DNA of 53,890 nt from DATATV01 sp035551355 (GTDB taxonomy: Bacteria > Actinomycetota > Actinomycetes > Mycobacteriales > Pseudonocardiaceae), in NCBI GenBank assembly GCA_035551355.1, contig DASZNF010000130.1:1-53890 (forward strand). Direction: 5' to 3'. Made by a program: the position numbers and the translations under genes. Below the pieces are notes generated by a model. The model ran no database searches and had not been told where the DNA came from. It saw only the letters and a program-made list of their open reading frames with translations. Below are positions 1 to 7,904 of the stretch, one piece after another. Each line of letters starts with the position of its first letter. Position 1 is the first letter of the stretch.

Positions 1-1
1 C

Positions 2-343
2 GCCGCCGGGCGTAGGTACGGCGGGCGGGTGGTGGCCGACATGATCACGGTGGTCACCGACCGGGTGGCGCGGATCCGGGAGGTCGCGAAGCTGGGGGTG
101 GCGTTCGTGGAGATCCATGCCGGGCTGGATGAGCAGGCCCGTCCGGGTTACTCGATCGGGGTGTTGCTGGAGGACGGCCGGCAGGCCGGGGTTCCCTTCT
201 CCATCGCCGGGGGGATCACGGCCGACACGATCGCGGCGGTCCGGGAGGCCGGGGCGGTGGTCGCGGTGGCGGGTGGCGCGATCTATGGGGCGACCGATCC
301 GGGTGCGGCGGCCAGGGAACTCAAACACCACGCCACCACCTGA
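2..343 (+). CDS. hxlA: 3-hexulose-6-phosphate synthase, C-terminal part (5' end outside window)
   Basis: Condenses formaldehyde with ribulose 5-phosphate to D-arabino-hex-3-ulose 6-phosphate, the entry step of the RuMP pathway; cytosolic. The frame is open from base 2, so the gene enters from the left; about 113 residues are visible, roughly the second half of a ~210-residue family. The pattern VVADMI, then FVEIHAGLDEQ, then SIAGGI and VAVAGGAIYGATDP is the decarboxylase-superfamily TIM-barrel C-terminal half typical of HPS. Transketolase starts 37 bases downstream on the same strand, which supports a pentose-phosphate/RuMP role. A KGPDC decarboxylase relative is the main alternative, but the isomerase partner at 2765 favours HPS. 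Confidence 0.85.
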   Translation, partial: AAGRRYGGRVVADMITVVTDRVARIREVAKLGVAFVEIHAGLDEQARPGYSIGVLLEDGRQAGVPFSIAGGITADTIAAVREAGAVVAVAGGAIYGATDPGAAARELKHHATT

Positions 344-380
344 ACCCGCGACAACTCGACATCATCAGGAGTGCTCGTCC

Positions 381-2486
381 ATGGAAGCAAACGAATCGGC
401 GGCCGAGATTGTTCGCCTGACCACCAAGCGACTCCCCGACGACTGGACCGAGCTGGACCAGCGCGCGGTCGACACCGCCCGGGTGCTGGCCGCGGACGCG
501 GTCGAGCGGTGCGGGAGCGGGCACCCCGGCACGGCCATGAGTCTTGCCCCCGTGGCCTACGCGCTGTTCCAGCGGATCATGCGGCATGACCCGGGCGACG
601 CGCGGTGGCTCGGCCGGGACCGGTTCGTGCTCTCCGCCGGGCATTCCAGCCTGACCCTGTACATCCAGCTGTTCCTGTCCGGCTACGGCCTGGAACTGGA
701 CGACCTGAAAGCCTTGCGCACGTGGGGTTCGCTGACCCCGGGCCATCCCGAGTACGGGCACACCACGGGCGTGGAGACCACCACCGGCCCGCTGGGCCAG
801 GGGCTGGCCAACGCGGTCGGGATGGCCATGGCCGCCCGCCGCGAGCGGGGCCTGTTCGACCCGGACGCCGAGCCGGGCCGGAGTGTGTTCGACCATCAGG
901 TCTACGTGATCGCCTCGGACGGCGACATCGAGGAGGGCGTCACCGCCGAGGCGTCCTCCCTGGCCGGCACCCAGCAACTGGGCAACCTCACGGTGATCTA
1001 CGACAGCAACGAGATCTCCATCGAGGACGACACCCGCATAGCGCTGTCCGAGGACACCGCCAAGCGCTACGAATCCTATGGCTGGCACGTCCTCACGGTG
1101 CACGGCGGCGAGGACGTGGCCGGTTTCCTGGCCGCCGTCGAGCAGGCCGGGGCCGAGACCGCGCGGCCGACGTTGATCGTGCTGCGCACCGTGATCGGCT
1201 ACCCGGCGCCGACCAAGATGAACACCGGCAAGGCCCACGGCGCCGCGCTGGGCGCCGACGAACTCGCCGCGGTCAAGCGCGCGGTCGGCCTGGACCCGGA
1301 GCAGAGTTTCCAGATCGACGAGGAGGTCCTGCGCCATGCTCGCGAAGTCGCCGAGCGCGGGCGGGCCGACCACGAGAAATGGCAACTCGAGTTCGATGCC
1401 TGGGCGCGGGACAACCCGGAGCGCAAGGCCCTGCTGGATCGCCTCGGCCGGCGCGAGCTGCCGGCCGGCTGGGCCGACGAGCTACCGACCTGGGCGGCCG
1501 ACGGCACGGGACTGGCCACCCGCAAGGCGTCGGCCGCGGTGCTGGCCGCGCTCGGCCCGGTGCTCCCCGAACTCTGGGGCGGATCGGCGGACCTGGCCGA
1601 GAGCAACAACACCACGATCAAGGGCGCGGACTCCTTCGGCCCGGCCGGGATCTCCACCAACGCCTGGACGGCCCACCCCTACGGCCGCACGCTGCACTTC
1701 GGCATCCGCGAGCACGCGATGGGTTCGATCCTCAACGGCATCGCGCTGCACGGCGGAACGCGCCCCTATGGCGGCACCTTCCTGATCTTCAGCGACTACA
1801 TGCGCCCGGCGGTGCGGCTGGCCGCGCTGATGCAGCTGCCGGTCATCTACGTGTGGACGCACGACTCGATCGGCCTTGGCGAGGACGGCCCGACCCACCA
1901 GCCCGTCGAGCAGCTGGCCGCGCTGCGCGCCATCCCCGGGATGTCGGTGCTGCGCCCGGCCGACGCGAACGAGACCGCGCACGCCTGGCAGGCCGTGCTG
2001 GCCGACCCCAGTGGCCCGGCCGGGCTGGCCCTGAGCCGCCAGGACCTGCCGATCCTGGAGGGCACCACGGCCGAGGGGGTGGCCCGCGGCGGCTACGTCC
2101 TCGCCGAGGCGTCCTCGGGCCGCCCCGAGGTGGTGCTCGTCGGCACCGGTTCCGAGGTCCAGTTGGCCGTGGCCGCACGGAAGATCCTCGAATCCGAAGG
2201 GGTCGCCACCCGGGTGGTGTCGATGCCGTGCGTGGAGTGGTTCGACCGGCAGGATCGGTCCTACCGGGACCAGGTGCTGCCCCCGTCGGTGCGCGCCCGG
2301 GTGGTGGTCGAAGCGGGCACGGCGCAGCCGTGGCACCGGTTCGCCGGCGACGCCGGGGAGATCGTGTCGTTGGAGCGGTTCGGTGCGTCGGCCGACTACC
2401 GGACCCTGTTCAGTCACTTCGGCATCACCACCGAGGCCGTGGCCGAAGCGGCACGCCGAAGCGTGCGTGCCGTGCGCCCGGGTTGA
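381..2486 (+). CDS. tkt: Transketolase
   Basis: Thiamine-diphosphate enzyme moving two-carbon units between sugar phosphates; here it would regenerate ribulose 5-phosphate for formaldehyde fixation. 701 residues, the usual length. The ATG at 381 follows AGGAG (367-371), and the protein then reads MEANESAAEIVRL. Visible family features are CGSGHPGTAMSLAP near the N-terminus, the ThDP motif SDGDIEEGV...YDSNEISIEDDT, the pyrimidine-binding stretch FGIREHAMGSILNGIA and THDSIGLGEDGPTHQPVEQL. The frame stays open upstream to 117, but that part overlaps hxlA and is not needed. Likely co-transcribed with hxlA; a strong hairpin follows at 2579. Confidence 0.95.
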   Translation: MEANESAAEIVRLTTKRLPDDWTELDQRAVDTARVLAADAVERCGSGHPGTAMSLAPVAYALFQRIMRHDPGDARWLGRDRFVLSAGHSSLTLYIQLFLSGYGLELDDLKALRTWGSLTPGHPEYGHTTGVETTTGPLGQGLANAVGMAMAARRERGLFDPDAEPGRSVFDHQVYVIASDGDIEEGVTAEASSLAGTQQLGNLTVIYDSNEISIEDDTRIALSEDTAKRYESYGWHVLTVHGGEDVAGFLAAVEQAGAETARPTLIVLRTVIGYPAPTKMNTGKAHGAALGADELAAVKRAVGLDPEQSFQIDEEVLRHAREVAERGRADHEKWQLEFDAWARDNPERKALLDRLGRRELPAGWADELPTWAADGTGLATRKASAAVLAALGPVLPELWGGSADLAESNNTTIKGADSFGPAGISTNAWTAHPYGRTLHFGIREHAMGSILNGIALHGGTRPYGGTFLIFSDYMRPAVRLAALMQLPVIYVWTHDSIGLGEDGPTHQPVEQLAALRAIPGMSVLRPADANETAHAWQAVLADPSGPAGLALSRQDLPILEGTTAEGVARGGYVLAEASSGRPEVVLVGTGSEVQLAVAARKILESEGVATRVVSMPCVEWFDRQDRSYRDQVLPPSVRARVVVEAGTAQPWHRFAGDAGEIVSLERFGASADYRTLFSHFGITTEAVAEAARRSVRAVRPG

Positions 2487-2578
2487 TGCCTGCCCGCAGG
2501 CGGCTGGAGGTGTCCACGCCCGGCCCGGAACCCGCCGAGGAGGGCTGAGGGGAGTCTCCTCCAGCAGCCGCCTGCACC

Positions 2579-2607
2579 AGCGGCCCCGGCCGGCAGCCGG
2601 GGCCGCT
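2579..2607 (+). terminator. Intrinsic terminator after tkt
   Basis: A perfect 12-bp stem, AGCGGCCCCGGC (2579-2590) and GCCGGGGCCGCT (2596-2607), closes a 5-base loop. It is followed by a pyrimidine-rich stretch ending in CTTTTCC. It separates hxlA-tkt from hxlB-glpX-pfk, so the downstream genes probably use a promoter in the AT-richer stretch 2620-2700. Confidence 0.8.
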
Positions 2608-2764
2608 GCGTCTTCGCCGCCTTTTCCAATTCTCATTACGGGATATTTTTTCCCAATGTCACAAGCCTTGCCGGTCATCCCGCGGGTGGACGATCATTTT
2701 GGTAAAAGCCGGTTTTCCGTGTTCCGGCGAATGCCATCCGGCGCGCAAATGGAGGACGATCTCG

Positions 2765-3352
2765 TTGACGCAGCAGATTTCGAAACAGCTTGACGCCAGT
2801 CGTTTCTCGGATGCCACGAGTGCTGTCGTCGCCGAGGTGGACAAGATGCGGGCGGGGGTGCGGGCTCCGGCCTGGATCCGAGCCGGCGCGTTGTTGCTCA
2901 AGGCGCCGACCGTGTTCACCATCGGCACCGGGCGCAGCGGGCTCGCCCTGCAGATGGCCGCGATGCGGTTCATGCACCTCGGACTGCCCACCCACGTCGT
3001 CGGTGAGGTGACCGCGCCGGCGATCGGCCCGCGCGACGTCCTGGTGGCGGCATCGGGCTCGGGTTCGACCGCCCGGGTGGTGCGGGCCGCACAGACCGCC
3101 CGGGACCAGGGCGCGGATGTGATCGCGCTGACCACGGCGGCCGAATCGGCGCTGGCCGAGGTCGCCACCGAAGTACTCGTCATCCCGGCCGCGGACAAAC
3201 AGGACTTCGACGGGGCCGCCTCCGTCCAGTACGCCGGCAGCCTGTTCGAACAGTCCGTTCTGCTGATCACCGACGCGCTGTTCCACACGCTGTGGCAGAA
3301 CAGCGGGACCCAGGCCCGCGAACTGTGGCGCCTGCACGCGAATCTGGAGTGA
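2765..3352 (+). CDS. hxlB: 6-phospho-3-hexuloisomerase (SIS domain)
   Basis: Isomerises the HPS product to fructose 6-phosphate, second step of RuMP fixation; cytosolic. The TTG at 2765 lies 9 bases after GGAGG (2751-2755) and gives 195 residues, normal for PHI; the ATG at 2699 would add an unrelated tail. The SIS fold is shown by TIGTGRSGLALQMAAMRFMHLG, the phosphosugar loop ASGSGSTARVV, and the C-terminal helix QSVLLITDALFHTLW. Sits apart from hxlA, with tkt and a terminator between, whereas the two are adjacent or fused in several methylotrophs. glpX follows after 55 bases. Confidence 0.9.
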   Translation: MTQQISKQLDASRFSDATSAVVAEVDKMRAGVRAPAWIRAGALLLKAPTVFTIGTGRSGLALQMAAMRFMHLGLPTHVVGEVTAPAIGPRDVLVAASGSGSTARVVRAAQTARDQGADVIALTTAAESALAEVATEVLVIPAADKQDFDGAASVQYAGSLFEQSVLLITDALFHTLWQNSGTQARELWRLHANLE

Positions 3353-3407
3353 GCGCTGCGCGCTCGCCCCTCTGTCCGGATAGGACCGACAAGAATGGGA
3401 GCCCACG

Positions 3408-4376
3408 ATGCCGGGTCTGACTGAGGTCGCGCCGCGCACGTGCGTCGACATCCATACGCTGGAGGCGGTCGCGCTGGCCGCCACCCGCCGTGCGGCGGTG
3501 GCCAGCTACGCCTGGGTGGGCCGGCAGGATCAGCACGCCGCCGACGCGGCGGCGACCACGGCCATGCGGGAGGTGTTGGCCGACGCTCCGGGGCGCGGGA
3601 GGGTGGTCATCGGGGAGGGGGAAAAGGACGACGCCCCGATGTTGTTCAACGGTGAGATCGTGGGCGATGGCCGTGGTCCGGACTTCGACATCGCCGTCGA
3701 CCCCCTTGAGGGAACCTCGTTCTGTGCCAAGGATTTGCCCGGCGCACTGGCCACGATCGCGTTCGGCGAAGCGGGAACCATGTGGTCACCCGGGCCCGGG
3801 TTCTACATGGACAAGATCGTGGTGCCGCCCCAGGCGAAAGACGTCATCGATCTGGATGATCCGCCCGAGCGCACGTTGGCCAACGTGGCCAAGGCACTCG
3901 GGAAGAAGGTCAGCGAGCTACGCGTGGTCATCATGGACAAGCCACGGCACAGGGAGCTGATCGCCCGGGTGGTGCGGGCGGGCGCGGCCGTGCAGACCCC
4001 GGCCGGGGGCGATGTCGGGGGAAGCCTGGCCGTGCTGCTGCCGACGCTCGATGTCGACCTGCTCATCGGCGTCGGCGGCACGCCCGAGGGCGTGATGACC
4101 GCCGCGGCGGTCCGGGCACTGGGCGGTGGGATGCTGGGACGCCTGGCCCCGCAACGGGCCGAGGAGGCCGACGCCATCCGCGCCGCGGGAATGTCCACCG
4201 ACCGCGTCTACGACTGTGCCGAGCTGGTGACCGGCGATGCCTTCTTCGTGGCCACCGGCGTCAGCGGCGGACCCATCCTCGGCCGTCCCCGGGAATGTGA
4301 TGGCCGGGCCATCGCCGAATCGCTGTTGATCTCCCAGGGCCAGGTTCGCCACATAACCCACACCTCGTTCGAATGA
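3408..4376 (+). CDS. glpX: Class II fructose-1,6-bisphosphatase
   Basis: Hydrolyses fructose 1,6-bisphosphate to fructose 6-phosphate; metal dependent, lithium-sensitive family. 322 residues, normal length. Metal/substrate motifs are visible: GEGEKDDAPM (residues 69-78) and DPLEGT (98-103). Other GlpX landmarks are MDKPRH, VGGTPEGVMTAAAVRALGG and a C-terminal VRHITHTSF. ATG 3408 follows a modest GGGA. In this cluster it could return triose carbon to fructose 6-phosphate or, if the enzyme also accepts sedoheptulose 1,7-bisphosphate as some GlpX proteins do, take part in a bisphosphatase variant of the rearrangement phase (inference). Confidence 0.93.
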   Translation: MPGLTEVAPRTCVDIHTLEAVALAATRRAAVASYAWVGRQDQHAADAAATTAMREVLADAPGRGRVVIGEGEKDDAPMLFNGEIVGDGRGPDFDIAVDPLEGTSFCAKDLPGALATIAFGEAGTMWSPGPGFYMDKIVVPPQAKDVIDLDDPPERTLANVAKALGKKVSELRVVIMDKPRHRELIARVVRAGAAVQTPAGGDVGGSLAVLLPTLDVDLLIGVGGTPEGVMTAAAVRALGGGMLGRLAPQRAEEADAIRAAGMSTDRVYDCAELVTGDAFFVATGVSGGPILGRPRECDGRAIAESLLISQGQVRHITHTSFE

Positions 4377-4458
4377 ATCCGCGAATGGTTCGCGCCCGCG
4401 AGGTCGGATTCACCGCGGCGGTCATCCCGGAGCGGACCAGCACGATCAAGGAGATTCG

Positions 4459-5931
4459 GTGACGTTGCACCTGGACGACCTCCGCGTTCGCCGCCTTGGC
4501 GAGTGCCGTTACGATTCGCCGCTCTCCGAGATGGTCTCCGCCAAGCAAACCTCGCCGCACTATGTCGCGGAAGGCGACCGGGTCCTGCTCGAGGACACCG
4601 TTTCCATGCTGGCCGAGCACGGTCTTCCGTCCGGCCAGGTGCCGAGTTTCGAAGCCGCCGGGCCGCGCCGGAAGATCTATTTCGACCCCGCGCGGGTGAC
4701 CGCCGGAATCGTCACCTGCGGGGGACTGTGTCCCGGTCTCAACAACGTCATCCGCGGTCTGGTCCAAGAACTCGCCGTGCATTACAAGGTCAAGCGTATT
4801 CTGGGATTCCGGAATGGACTGCAGGGACTGACGGCCGAACACCGCTACGACATCATGGAACTGACGCCGGAACGCGTTCGGGACATCCACAACGCCGGCG
4901 GCACCATCCTGGGCAGCTCCCGGGGCGGCCAGGACCCGGACGAAATGGTGGAAAGCCTTGTCCGGCAAGGCGTCGACATCATGTTCGTCATCGGCGGCGA
5001 CGGGGGGATGCGGGCCGCGACCTGCCTGAGCGAGGCGATCGCCGCCCGCGGCCTGGACATCGCGGTCATCGCGGTGCCGAAGACGATCGACAACGACCTG
5101 CCGTTCACCGATCAGTCGTTCGGGTTCCAAAGCGCGTTCGCGCGGGCCACCGACTTCATATCCTCGGTGTCGGTCGAGGCCGCGGCCAGCCCGAACGGCG
5201 TCGGGATCGTGAAGCTGATGGGCAGGCACTCCGGATTCATCGCCAGCTACGCCGCGCTGGCCGCCAACTCCGCCGACATCGTGCTGATTCCGGAGATTCC
5301 CTTCGCCCTCGGCGGAGCCGACGGCCTGCTGGCCCACGTCGAACAGCACGTCCGTGCCAAGGGCTACGTGGTCATCGTCCTGGCCGAGGGCGCGGGCCAG
5401 GAACTCCTGGCCGAACACGGTCTGCCGCAGCACAGCGGTCGCGGCACCGACGCCTCCGGCAACCTCAAACTCGGCAACATCGGGGAACTGCTCAACCAGG
5501 CCATCACCGCCCACCTGACCGAGGTCGGCCTGACTCCCACGATGCGTTACATCGACCCGAGTTACGCGGTCCGCAGCATCGCCGCCAACGCTTATGACAG
5601 CGTCTACTGCCTGCGGCTGGCCCACGCCGCGGCGCACGCCGCCATGGCCGGTCGTACCGCGGCCGCGGTGGCGCGCTGGCGGCGACGCTTCGTGCATGTC
5701 CCGTTGTCCCTGATGACCAGCCGCCGCAACCAGGTCGACCCCGACGGCGACCTGTGGATGTCGGTGCTCGAAACCACCTGCCAGCCGGCTGGATTCGGTT
5801 CGGCGCCGGTTCGCGAGAAAGTCGGCACCGGGTTCTGCCGAGAAACGCCCCGGGCTCCCGATGACGACTGGCCGAGCGCCCGGTGCGGATCGGCCGCGCA
5901 CCGCCAGGATCAGCCCTCCGCGCGAGCCTGA
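4459..5931 (+). CDS. pfkA: 6-phosphofructokinase, GGDG/PKTIDND type
   Basis: Phosphorylates fructose 6-phosphate. GTG at 4459 follows AAGGAG (4448-4453). 490 residues, longer than the ~320-residue E. coli type and like the plant/trypanosome-like clade with an N-terminal extension of about 90 residues. GGDGG at 179-183 has Gly where PPi enzymes carry Asp, predicting ATP as donor; PKTIDND at 207-213 keeps the Lys shared by that clade. GRHSGFIA and ILAEGAG-like VLAEGAGQ follow. The last ~50 residues are compositionally odd and overlap the convergent hxlR-type gene by 22 bp, so the C-terminal tail may be recent. Completes cleavage of RuMP hexose phosphate. Confidence 0.88.
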   Translation: MTLHLDDLRVRRLGECRYDSPLSEMVSAKQTSPHYVAEGDRVLLEDTVSMLAEHGLPSGQVPSFEAAGPRRKIYFDPARVTAGIVTCGGLCPGLNNVIRGLVQELAVHYKVKRILGFRNGLQGLTAEHRYDIMELTPERVRDIHNAGGTILGSSRGGQDPDEMVESLVRQGVDIMFVIGGDGGMRAATCLSEAIAARGLDIAVIAVPKTIDNDLPFTDQSFGFQSAFARATDFISSVSVEAAASPNGVGIVKLMGRHSGFIASYAALAANSADIVLIPEIPFALGGADGLLAHVEQHVRAKGYVVIVLAEGAGQELLAEHGLPQHSGRGTDASGNLKLGNIGELLNQAITAHLTEVGLTPTMRYIDPSYAVRSIAANAYDSVYCLRLAHAAAHAAMAGRTAAAVARWRRRFVHVPLSLMTSRRNQVDPDGDLWMSVLETTCQPAGFGSAPVREKVGTGFCRETPRAPDDDWPSARCGSAAHRQDQPSARA

Positions 5932-6293
5932 GCGGAAGTAGCGGCTTCCGCCGCTTCCTGGAAGTCGGCGATGGCCCCGCCGTGGTCCCGCGCCCAGTTC
6001 GTCAGGACCTCGATGGGCTCCACGAGGGTCCGGCCGAGGTCGGTGAGGCGGTACTCGACCTGCCGTGGCGCTGTGGCGTGGCGTTCGACCAGGCCGTACC
6101 GCTGGAGCCGGCGCAGCGTCTGGGTGAGGACCTTCCGCGAGATGCCGCCGATGAGGTCGACGAGCTCACCATGCTTGCGCGGCTGGTGGCTGAGGCCGAA
6201 CAGCACGAGCACGGCCCATTTGTCGGAGATGATCTCGACCGCCAGCCGCGTGGGGCAGTCGGCGAGGAAGACCGGTCCGGCCGCGTTCTGCAT
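5910..6293 (-). CDS. HxlR-family transcriptional regulator (QorR-like)
   Basis: 127-residue winged-helix regulator of the HxlR/DUF24 family. It shows the family signature: CP near the N-terminus (Cys13), SDKWAVLVLFGLS, the recognition part ISRKVLTQTLRRLQRYGLVER, VEYRLTDLGRTL and a terminal W. The lone Cys13 is where redox- or electrophile-sensing members carry their reactive thiol. Divergent from a quinone oxidoreductase with a palindrome between, the same arrangement as Corynebacterium qorR-qor2, so it probably represses that gene and itself. It also lies tail-to-tail with pfkA, and B. subtilis HxlR governs RuMP genes, so an effect on the formaldehyde genes cannot be excluded. Confidence 0.88.
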   Translation of the reverse strand: MQNAAGPVFLADCPTRLAVEIISDKWAVLVLFGLSHQPRKHGELVDLIGGISRKVLTQTLRRLQRYGLVERHATAPRQVEYRLTDLGRTLVEPIEVLTNWARDHGGAIADFQEAAEAATSAQARAEG

Positions 6294-6302
6294 GAAATCG
6301 AA

Positions 6303-6319
6303 GGTACCAATTGGTAACC
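6303..6319. promoter_or_regulatory. Palindromic operator between HxlR regulator and quinone oxidoreductase
   Basis: TACCAATTGGTA (6305-6316) is a perfect 12-bp palindrome inside the looser repeat GGTACCAATTGGTAACC. It starts 10 bases beyond the regulator's start codon and about 60 bases before the oxidoreductase ATG. HxlR/QorR-type operators are AT-centred palindromes of this kind, so autoregulation plus control of the divergent gene is likely. Confidence 0.65.
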
Positions 6320-6379
6320 CACGGCTCCGTAACGTCGTCCGCGAGCAACGAAATCAGCATCGGACGCGGAGGAGTCACC

Positions 6380-7360
6380 ATGCCACGAGTCGTCGTGTTC
6401 GACGAGTTCGGCGGGCCGGATGTCATGCATGTCGTCGAGGAGCCGATCGTCGAGCCCACAGCAGGCGAGCTACGGGTCAGGATCGAGGCGTTCGCCGTCA
6501 ACCCGCTCGACCAGATGATGCGTTCCGGCACGTCGCCCGCACCCGTCCCCTTGCCGCACGCCCGGCTCGGCGTCGAAGGAACCGGCGTCGTCGACGCGCT
6601 CGGCCCCGAGGTCACCGGGCTGGAGATCGGCGATGCGGTCATTCTCACGGCCATCCCGGACGCGACCGTCCGGGGCAGCTACGCCGAATACACCACGGTC
6701 CCCGCGAGCCGGGTCATCGCCCGGCCGGCCGGGCTCGGCATCACGGAGGCGGCGGCGGTCTGGGTCGCGTACTCCACCGCCTACGGCGCGCTCGTCGAGA
6801 AGGCGAGGATGCGGCCCGGCGACCACGTCCTCATCACGGCCGCGTCCAGCGGTGTCGGCCGGGCGGCGATGCAGATCGCCAATCAGCTCGGCGCCGTGCC
6901 CATCGCCGTCACCCGGCACACGGCCAAGACGGACGAGTTGCTTGCCGCAGGCGCCGCCGCGGTCGTCGCCACCGACCACATGGATGTCGCCGGAGCCGTC
7001 GCCCGCCACACCGGCGGGACCGGCGCCGACCTCGTGCTGGACCTGGTCATGGGCCCCGGCCAGGCGGATCTTCTGAAAGCGGCTCGACCCGAGGGAACAC
7101 TCGTCGCCGCGGGCTACCTGGACCCCCGGCCCGCACCCTTCCCGGCAATGCCGCTCACGATCTTCCGCTACCGCAGCTTCGAGCACACGCTCGACGAGGT
7201 CGTGGTGCGGCGCATGGCGGCCTTCCTGAACGCCGGTGTGCGCCTCGGTGCGCTGCGGCCCGCCGTCGACAAGGTGTTCGCCCTCGACGACGTCGCCGAG
7301 GCCCACCGCCACCTCGAGAAGGGGCTGCATGCCGGACGGAAGATCGTCGTCACGGTCTAG
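6380..7360 (+). CDS. NADPH:quinone oxidoreductase-type MDR dehydrogenase
   Basis: Medium-chain dehydrogenase/reductase without structural-zinc cysteines, quinone-oxidoreductase type, 326 residues. ATG 6380 has GGAGGAG (6368-6374) 5 bases upstream; the upstream in-frame start at 6311 lies inside the operator and is rejected. Features: catalytic domain start VVVFDEFGGPDVM, VNPLDQMMRSG, GVEGTGVVDALG; nucleotide-binding loop AASSGVGRAAMQIANQLGA (AxxxGxG type); C-terminal VFALDDVAEAHRHLE. Likely reduces quinones or enals using NADPH, under the divergent HxlR regulator. Ends in a bidirectional terminator. Confidence 0.9.
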   Translation: MPRVVVFDEFGGPDVMHVVEEPIVEPTAGELRVRIEAFAVNPLDQMMRSGTSPAPVPLPHARLGVEGTGVVDALGPEVTGLEIGDAVILTAIPDATVRGSYAEYTTVPASRVIARPAGLGITEAAAVWVAYSTAYGALVEKARMRPGDHVLITAASSGVGRAAMQIANQLGAVPIAVTRHTAKTDELLAAGAAAVVATDHMDVAGAVARHTGGTGADLVLDLVMGPGQADLLKAARPEGTLVAAGYLDPRPAPFPAMPLTIFRYRSFEHTLDEVVVRRMAAFLNAGVRLGALRPAVDKVFALDDVAEAHRHLEKGLHAGRKIVVTV

Positions 7361-7422
7361 GCCGACCCGCCCCGATTCACCGCGGCGAGCGGTGTTCCGG
7401 TCAACCCGGTGGCTGACCGGCT

Positions 7423-7469
7423 AGTGTCCTGCGCCGGAATTACCACCATGATTTCTGGCGCAGGACACT
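7423..7469. terminator. Bidirectional terminator between convergent genes
   Basis: A perfect 13-bp inverted repeat, AGTGTCCTGCGCC (7423-7435) and GGCGCAGGACACT (7457-7469), with a 21-base loop. It lies between the ends of the oxidoreductase (+) and ACT gene (-). Confidence 0.75.
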
Positions 7470-7493
7470 TGCGTCCGGCACCGGAATTCGTGC

Positions 7494-7805
7494 TCAGCGG
7501 TTTTCGGTGGAGACGACCACCGGTATCCGGTTCAGCCGCTCCAGCAGCAATGCCGTTTCGGCCGTCGTGGCGAGGACGGTGCAGCTGACGCGGCTTTCCA
7601 CCATGCCGTCCCGCACGTCGGCACTGAGGTTGCGCACCCGGTAGCGGCGGCCGTGCAGCAGGGTGACCACCCGCAGGACGCTGGCCAGACCGCCGGTGAC
7701 GTTGGCGGTCACCGAGCGGTGCTGGGGTTGCTCGGTGGTGCTGCTGACGTGCGGTTTCGGATCGTCGGCCGGTTCGGGACGCGTGGCGACGGCGGGGTTT
7801 GTCAT
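7494..7805 (-). CDS. Small ACT-domain protein, acetolactate synthase small-subunit (IlvM/IlvN) like
   Basis: 103 residues: a ~30-residue polar N-terminal tail, then one ACT-like domain (SVTANVTGGLASVLRVVTLLHGRRYRVRNLSADV...TALLLERLNRIPVVVS). The final LERLNRIPVV resembles the LxKLxxVxxV end of acetolactate synthase regulatory subunits. Start ATG at 7805 has GAGGAG (complement of 7813-7818). A short Ile-rich leader ORF and hairpins precede it, so expression is probably set by isoleucine attenuation, which strengthens the branched-chain amino acid assignment. No catalytic large subunit is in the window, so it may act in trans. Confidence 0.7.
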   Translation of the reverse strand: MTNPAVATRPEPADDPKPHVSSTTEQPQHRSVTANVTGGLASVLRVVTLLHGRRYRVRNLSADVRDGMVESRVSCTVLATTAETALLLERLNRIPVVVSTENR

Positions 7806-7832
7806 GACGGATCTCCTCGGGCAGGTGTCTGC

Positions 7833-7904
7833 GAAAGATCCGGACCAGGTCCCGGGGAACGCGCGGGCATCCAGCGCGCCGGTGGCCTGGCTCAGCCGGC
7901 GCGC
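7833..7904 (-). promoter_or_regulatory. Attenuator hairpins downstream of Ile leader ORF
   Basis: Bases 7896-7904 (leader codons Trp-Arg-Ala-Gly) pair perfectly over 9 bp with 7874-7882; the leader stop codon lies in the 13-base loop, so a translating ribosome would melt this stem. Further along the transcript a near-palindrome (7840-7855) is followed by ATCTTTC (7839-7833) and could be the terminator hairpin. Which stems exclude each other was judged by eye only. Confidence 0.45.

Noticed and set aside
321..1385. Long minus-strand open frame opposite transketolase
   Set aside because: Shadow of the high-GC tkt codon pattern; the protein is Gly/Arg/His-rich without any family signature.
7423..7469. 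Inverted repeat as the end of an insertion sequence
   Set aside because: No transposase, no second copy nearby and no target duplication; its place between convergent genes fits a terminator.
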